Assembly: GCA_041391765.1 (NCBI GenBank)
Contig: JAWKNJ010000014.1
Coordinates: forward strand, 1-64,000
Reading direction: 5' to 3'
Source of the DNA: SHAN690 sp041391765
GTDB lineage: Bacteria; Bacteroidota; Bacteroidia; Flavobacteriales_G; Salibacteraceae
DNA length: 64,000 nucleotides
Shown piece after piece: positions 61,771 to 64,000 of the stretch. The translations under genes were made by a program, and so were the position numbers. The number at the start of each line of letters is the position of its first letter. Position 1 is the first letter of the stretch. Below the pieces are notes generated by a model, which saw only the letters and a program-made list of their open reading frames with translations, was not told the origin of the DNA and ran no database searches.

Positions 61771-61799
61771 TTACGCCCGCGGTTACTTCGCGGGCGTAA
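61771..61799 (-). terminator. Strong hairpin after the right-edge cargo gene
   Basis: TTACGCCCGCG and CGCGGGCGTAA form a perfect 11-bp stem with a 7-nt loop. It lies upstream of the aldehyde dehydrogenase stop-to-start gap and before the minus-strand cargo gene's stop at 61817, so in transcription order it follows that gene. The T-tract (ATATTTT) is moderate. Confidence 0.65.
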
Positions 61800-61816
61800 A
61801 TCAATTCCGGTTCAGC

Positions 61817-64000
61817 CTATGGATTAATCATAAGCAATCGCTGACCTATCAAATAGCCATCATCATCTTGAATGGTTAACAAGTACGTGCCGCTGGCTAT
61901 GTTCGAAACTGAAAATTCGCTCGCGGTGCCGACTGTGTTCTGATTGATATATTCAGAGACTCTCTTACCCGCTAAATCAATGAGTAAAACTTTGGAAAAG
62001 GCTACATCGCATTTGACAGAAACAACATTGGTTGCTGGATTAGGATAAACATCCATTCGAAATGGGCTTGAAACTCCTTCCAAACCTGTACCTACCAGGT
62101 AAACACAATCACTTGTGTCTGAGCACCCGCTTACTGTAACAACCACCTTATAGGAGCCGGAAGCCTGAGGTGTATAGGATCTCTTTGTAAAGTTAACAAC
62201 GGCATTACTTGGGCATTTCAACCATTGGTATTCTGCGGAACTTTCAACGGCCGTAGCCGTGGAGCCATTTTTAAGCACCTCTGTATCAACTGTTCTTATG
62301 GCTAGATTTAGAATTAAAACACTGTCGCAGCCAGCAGTGGTTTGCATCGTGTCAATATACACACCGGGAACATTAAGTTGCTGACCATTAAAGTCATAAA
62401 ACTCATTTGCGCAAGCGGTGTCCACAAATGAATTAACTACCGGATCACTTATTGTAAGTTCAATGCTTCTTACACTATCACATCCCGATATATTTGAAAC
62501 AAAGGTTTTGTAATAAGTGCCTGGAACATTGATCACTTGCCCATAGAAGTCATAAGATTCTGCTTCGCATATTGAAACATTGTTATTGATCGAATCTATT
62601 AGGTGCACTGTTAGATCTAATTCGACTACACTGTCGCATCCGATGAACGAGGCAAAAGTTTCGGTATATATTCCAGATTGAGACAGTGTAAGGCCGTTGA
62701 ATACAAACGTTTCGCCTTCACAAATAGATTGAGCAACCTCACTGGTGTCTAAGACCTGAACCGCGACTTCAAGGCTGTCCACAGCGACACATGCATTCGC
62801 CATTACCTGTACTAAGACAACATGCGTATCGATCGGACCGAATGTATATGACGAACTGGAACCGGAGGTAGCCGAAACACCATCGATGAAATATTCATAA
62901 TTGGTATACCCTGATGTGGTGGAATAAATAACGCTGTCGCCTTCGCAAACCAATATCCCGTTAATGTTACTCTCAAGGTCAACTTTGGGTTCAACAATAG
63001 CATCAATCATAAACACTCCGAAAGTTGTATAGGCCGTGAGGTTGCCTCCATATACGCCTAAGGAATAATACCTGCTGGGTGTGGCGTTTGGATCAGCTTG
63101 TGTCGAGAGTGGGTAATAGGCATTAAATGCGTTTGCTGACTGTCGAAACCCTACATATACCGTCTGTCCTGAAACATCCGTATTAGCGTGTAAAAAATTC
63201 ATTTGCAGCCTAGTGCCCAGCATGGTGCTCACAATAGTCACCGCAGCACTCGAGTCAATCGGTTGACCTAAACTGTTGAATAACATGCCCTTAATTTGAT
63301 TTCCACTCAAAGCCGTCTCATCAGACAAGACCACGCCTACCCCAGTGACTTTTGTTGGCGTTCCTACAGGAATGGCGTGTCTATTTGCCAGACATCCCGT
63401 ACCGGTGCCAAAGCCAATAGCATTGGTAGTGGTATCCGTATTGTAAAATGCTAGACTATCACAGGATATGGTTTGGCTAATTGTCAACGTATTGTTGCTG
63501 TTATTGTCGTCATTGGGCACCGTAATCGTTCCGTTCTGCAATCCAGTGGATGTTGTTGGAACCCCAGCAAAGTCTATTTGCTGAGATGCACCTGCGGTCA
63601 TAGAAGTAATCGTTTGAGAGGCTGAATACGTGTTTGCCCCAGTCATATTGATGCTTACATTCACATTGCTAACTGATGTGTTAGAAGCATTCTTTACCAA
63701 CACCTTGATAGTCTGAGTTGTCTGAAGAGCTGCATTTACTTTTCCGTTTCTGTCCAAAAGAGCCTCAATGGAAATATCATTGGAGTAAGGATTCGGATAG
63801 CCCAACCTGACACAAGGTCTGAAGCTTGACGAAAGTGTAAGTATACTATCAGGAGTGGTCGTGGTGTTCGAAATCATCTTGACAGCACCGGCAATGGTTG
63901 TATTCGAATTATAGGTTGCGGGATCGGTGTCTGTAGTATTTGCTATGTATTCATAAGCCACATACAATCCGGTACCCGTATAAGCGAAAGGCGTGGTCAA
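61817..64000 (-). CDS. Secreted protein with internal repeats and T9SS type A sorting domain, cut by the right edge
   Basis: The visible 727 codons are open to base 64000, so the N-terminus and signal peptide are outside. The middle part contains Ig-like domains and three tandem units of about 50-60 residues with the pattern sICxGexYdFxGqxLnxxGxYxxTfxxxxGCDSv (for example ACANEFYDFNGQQLNVPGVY and GCDSVLILNLAI). The end is a type A sorting domain of about 70 residues starting MDVYPNPATNVVSVKC and ending with IASGTYLLTI. Such proteins are exported by T9SS; role unknown. Confidence 0.85.
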   Translation of the reverse strand: MTTPFAYTGTGLYVAYEYIANTTDTDPATYNSNTTIAGAVKMISNTTTTPDSILTLSSSFRPCVRLGYPNPYSNDISIEALLDRNGKVNAALQTTQTIKVLVKNASNTSVSNVNVSINMTGANTYSASQTITSMTAGASQQIDFAGVPTTSTGLQNGTITVPNDDNNSNNTLTISQTISCDSLAFYNTDTTTNAIGFGTGTGCLANRHAIPVGTPTKVTGVGVVLSDETALSGNQIKGMLFNSLGQPIDSSAAVTIVSTMLGTRLQMNFLHANTDVSGQTVYVGFRQSANAFNAYYPLSTQADPNATPSRYYSLGVYGGNLTAYTTFGVFMIDAIVEPKVDLESNINGILVCEGDSVIYSTTSGYTNYEYFIDGVSATSGSSSSYTFGPIDTHVVLVQVMANACVAVDSLEVAVQVLDTSEVAQSICEGETFVFNGLTLSQSGIYTETFASFIGCDSVVELDLTVHLIDSINNNVSICEAESYDFYGQVINVPGTYYKTFVSNISGCDSVRSIELTISDPVVNSFVDTACANEFYDFNGQQLNVPGVYIDTMQTTAGCDSVLILNLAIRTVDTEVLKNGSTATAVESSAEYQWLKCPSNAVVNFTKRSYTPQASGSYKVVVTVSGCSDTSDCVYLVGTGLEGVSSPFRMDVYPNPATNVVSVKCDVAFSKVLLIDLAGKRVSEYINQNTVGTASEFSVSNIASGTYLLTIQDDDGYLIGQRLLMINP

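Overview
The window looks like a chromosomal segment of a gliding or T9SS-bearing member of Bacteroidota, most likely Flavobacteriales (Cryomorphaceae or Crocinitomicaceae-like). The reasons are the gliding genes gldE and gldD, PorV2/PorU2-type type IX secretion proteins, many secreted proteins with T9SS type A or type B C-terminal sorting domains, several Bacteroidota promoters of the TTG-N17-20-TAnnTTTG type, and gene orders such as mutY-ssb-gldE-gldD. No rRNA, tRNA, CRISPR array, transposase or integrase was found.

Layout. 1-4367: two tandem, partly gene-converted, giant secreted proteins; the first runs off the left edge. 4458-8173: FAD oxidoreductase, TrhO and PurH. 8234-13737: cell-elongation cluster mreB-mreC-mreD-PBP2-rodA. 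13741-21128: BrkB/YihY protein, GH3 hydrolase, LEA-2 lipoprotein, a type B cargo protein and an M20 dipeptidase. 21274-25884: two adjacent T9SS cargo genes that are broken by many frameshifts. 25895-34927: MlaF/MlaE-like transporter, a mini lipoprotein coupled to a SprT-like protein, ManC, FumC, a 58-aa membrane protein, PrfB, RecX, RNase G, a 30-aa ribosomal-type protein and a TPR protein. 34932-38844: HU, then mutY, ssb, gldE and gldD. 38900-47167: another type B cargo protein, heme A synthase, TatC, a DUF5686 outer-membrane protein and LptB. 47193-52619: an accessory strip of orphan genes, an XRE regulator with a coiled-coil partner, two cassette-like genes, VIT1 transporter, esterase and a HicB-like/HicA pair. 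52621-60232: PurS, phosphatidylserine synthase, PorV2 and PorU2. 60286-64000: aldehyde dehydrogenase and a type A cargo protein cut by the right edge.

The genes fit one theme: cell-envelope construction (elongasome, lipid A and phospholipid transport, Tat, phosphatidylserine synthesis) and T9SS secretion (PorV2/PorU2, GldD/GldE and their large repeat-rich cargo), embedded among single-copy housekeeping genes.

The most unusual structures are in 48.4-52.7 kb. Two orphan genes are each bounded by inverted core-like sequences, with an attC-like imperfect palindrome between them, which resembles an integron cassette pair. Nearby, a hicBA-like module is flanked by a 45-bp duplication of the 3' end of purS. 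Several genes are missing from a plain long-ORF view and were found by reading: the edge gene at 1-817, a 44-aa lipoprotein at 27473, a 58-aa membrane protein at 30891 and a 30-aa basic protein at 34339. Gene-free stretches are all shorter than 300 bases; the longest (53747-54008) holds a degenerate palindromic repeat and the porV2 -7 promoter element.
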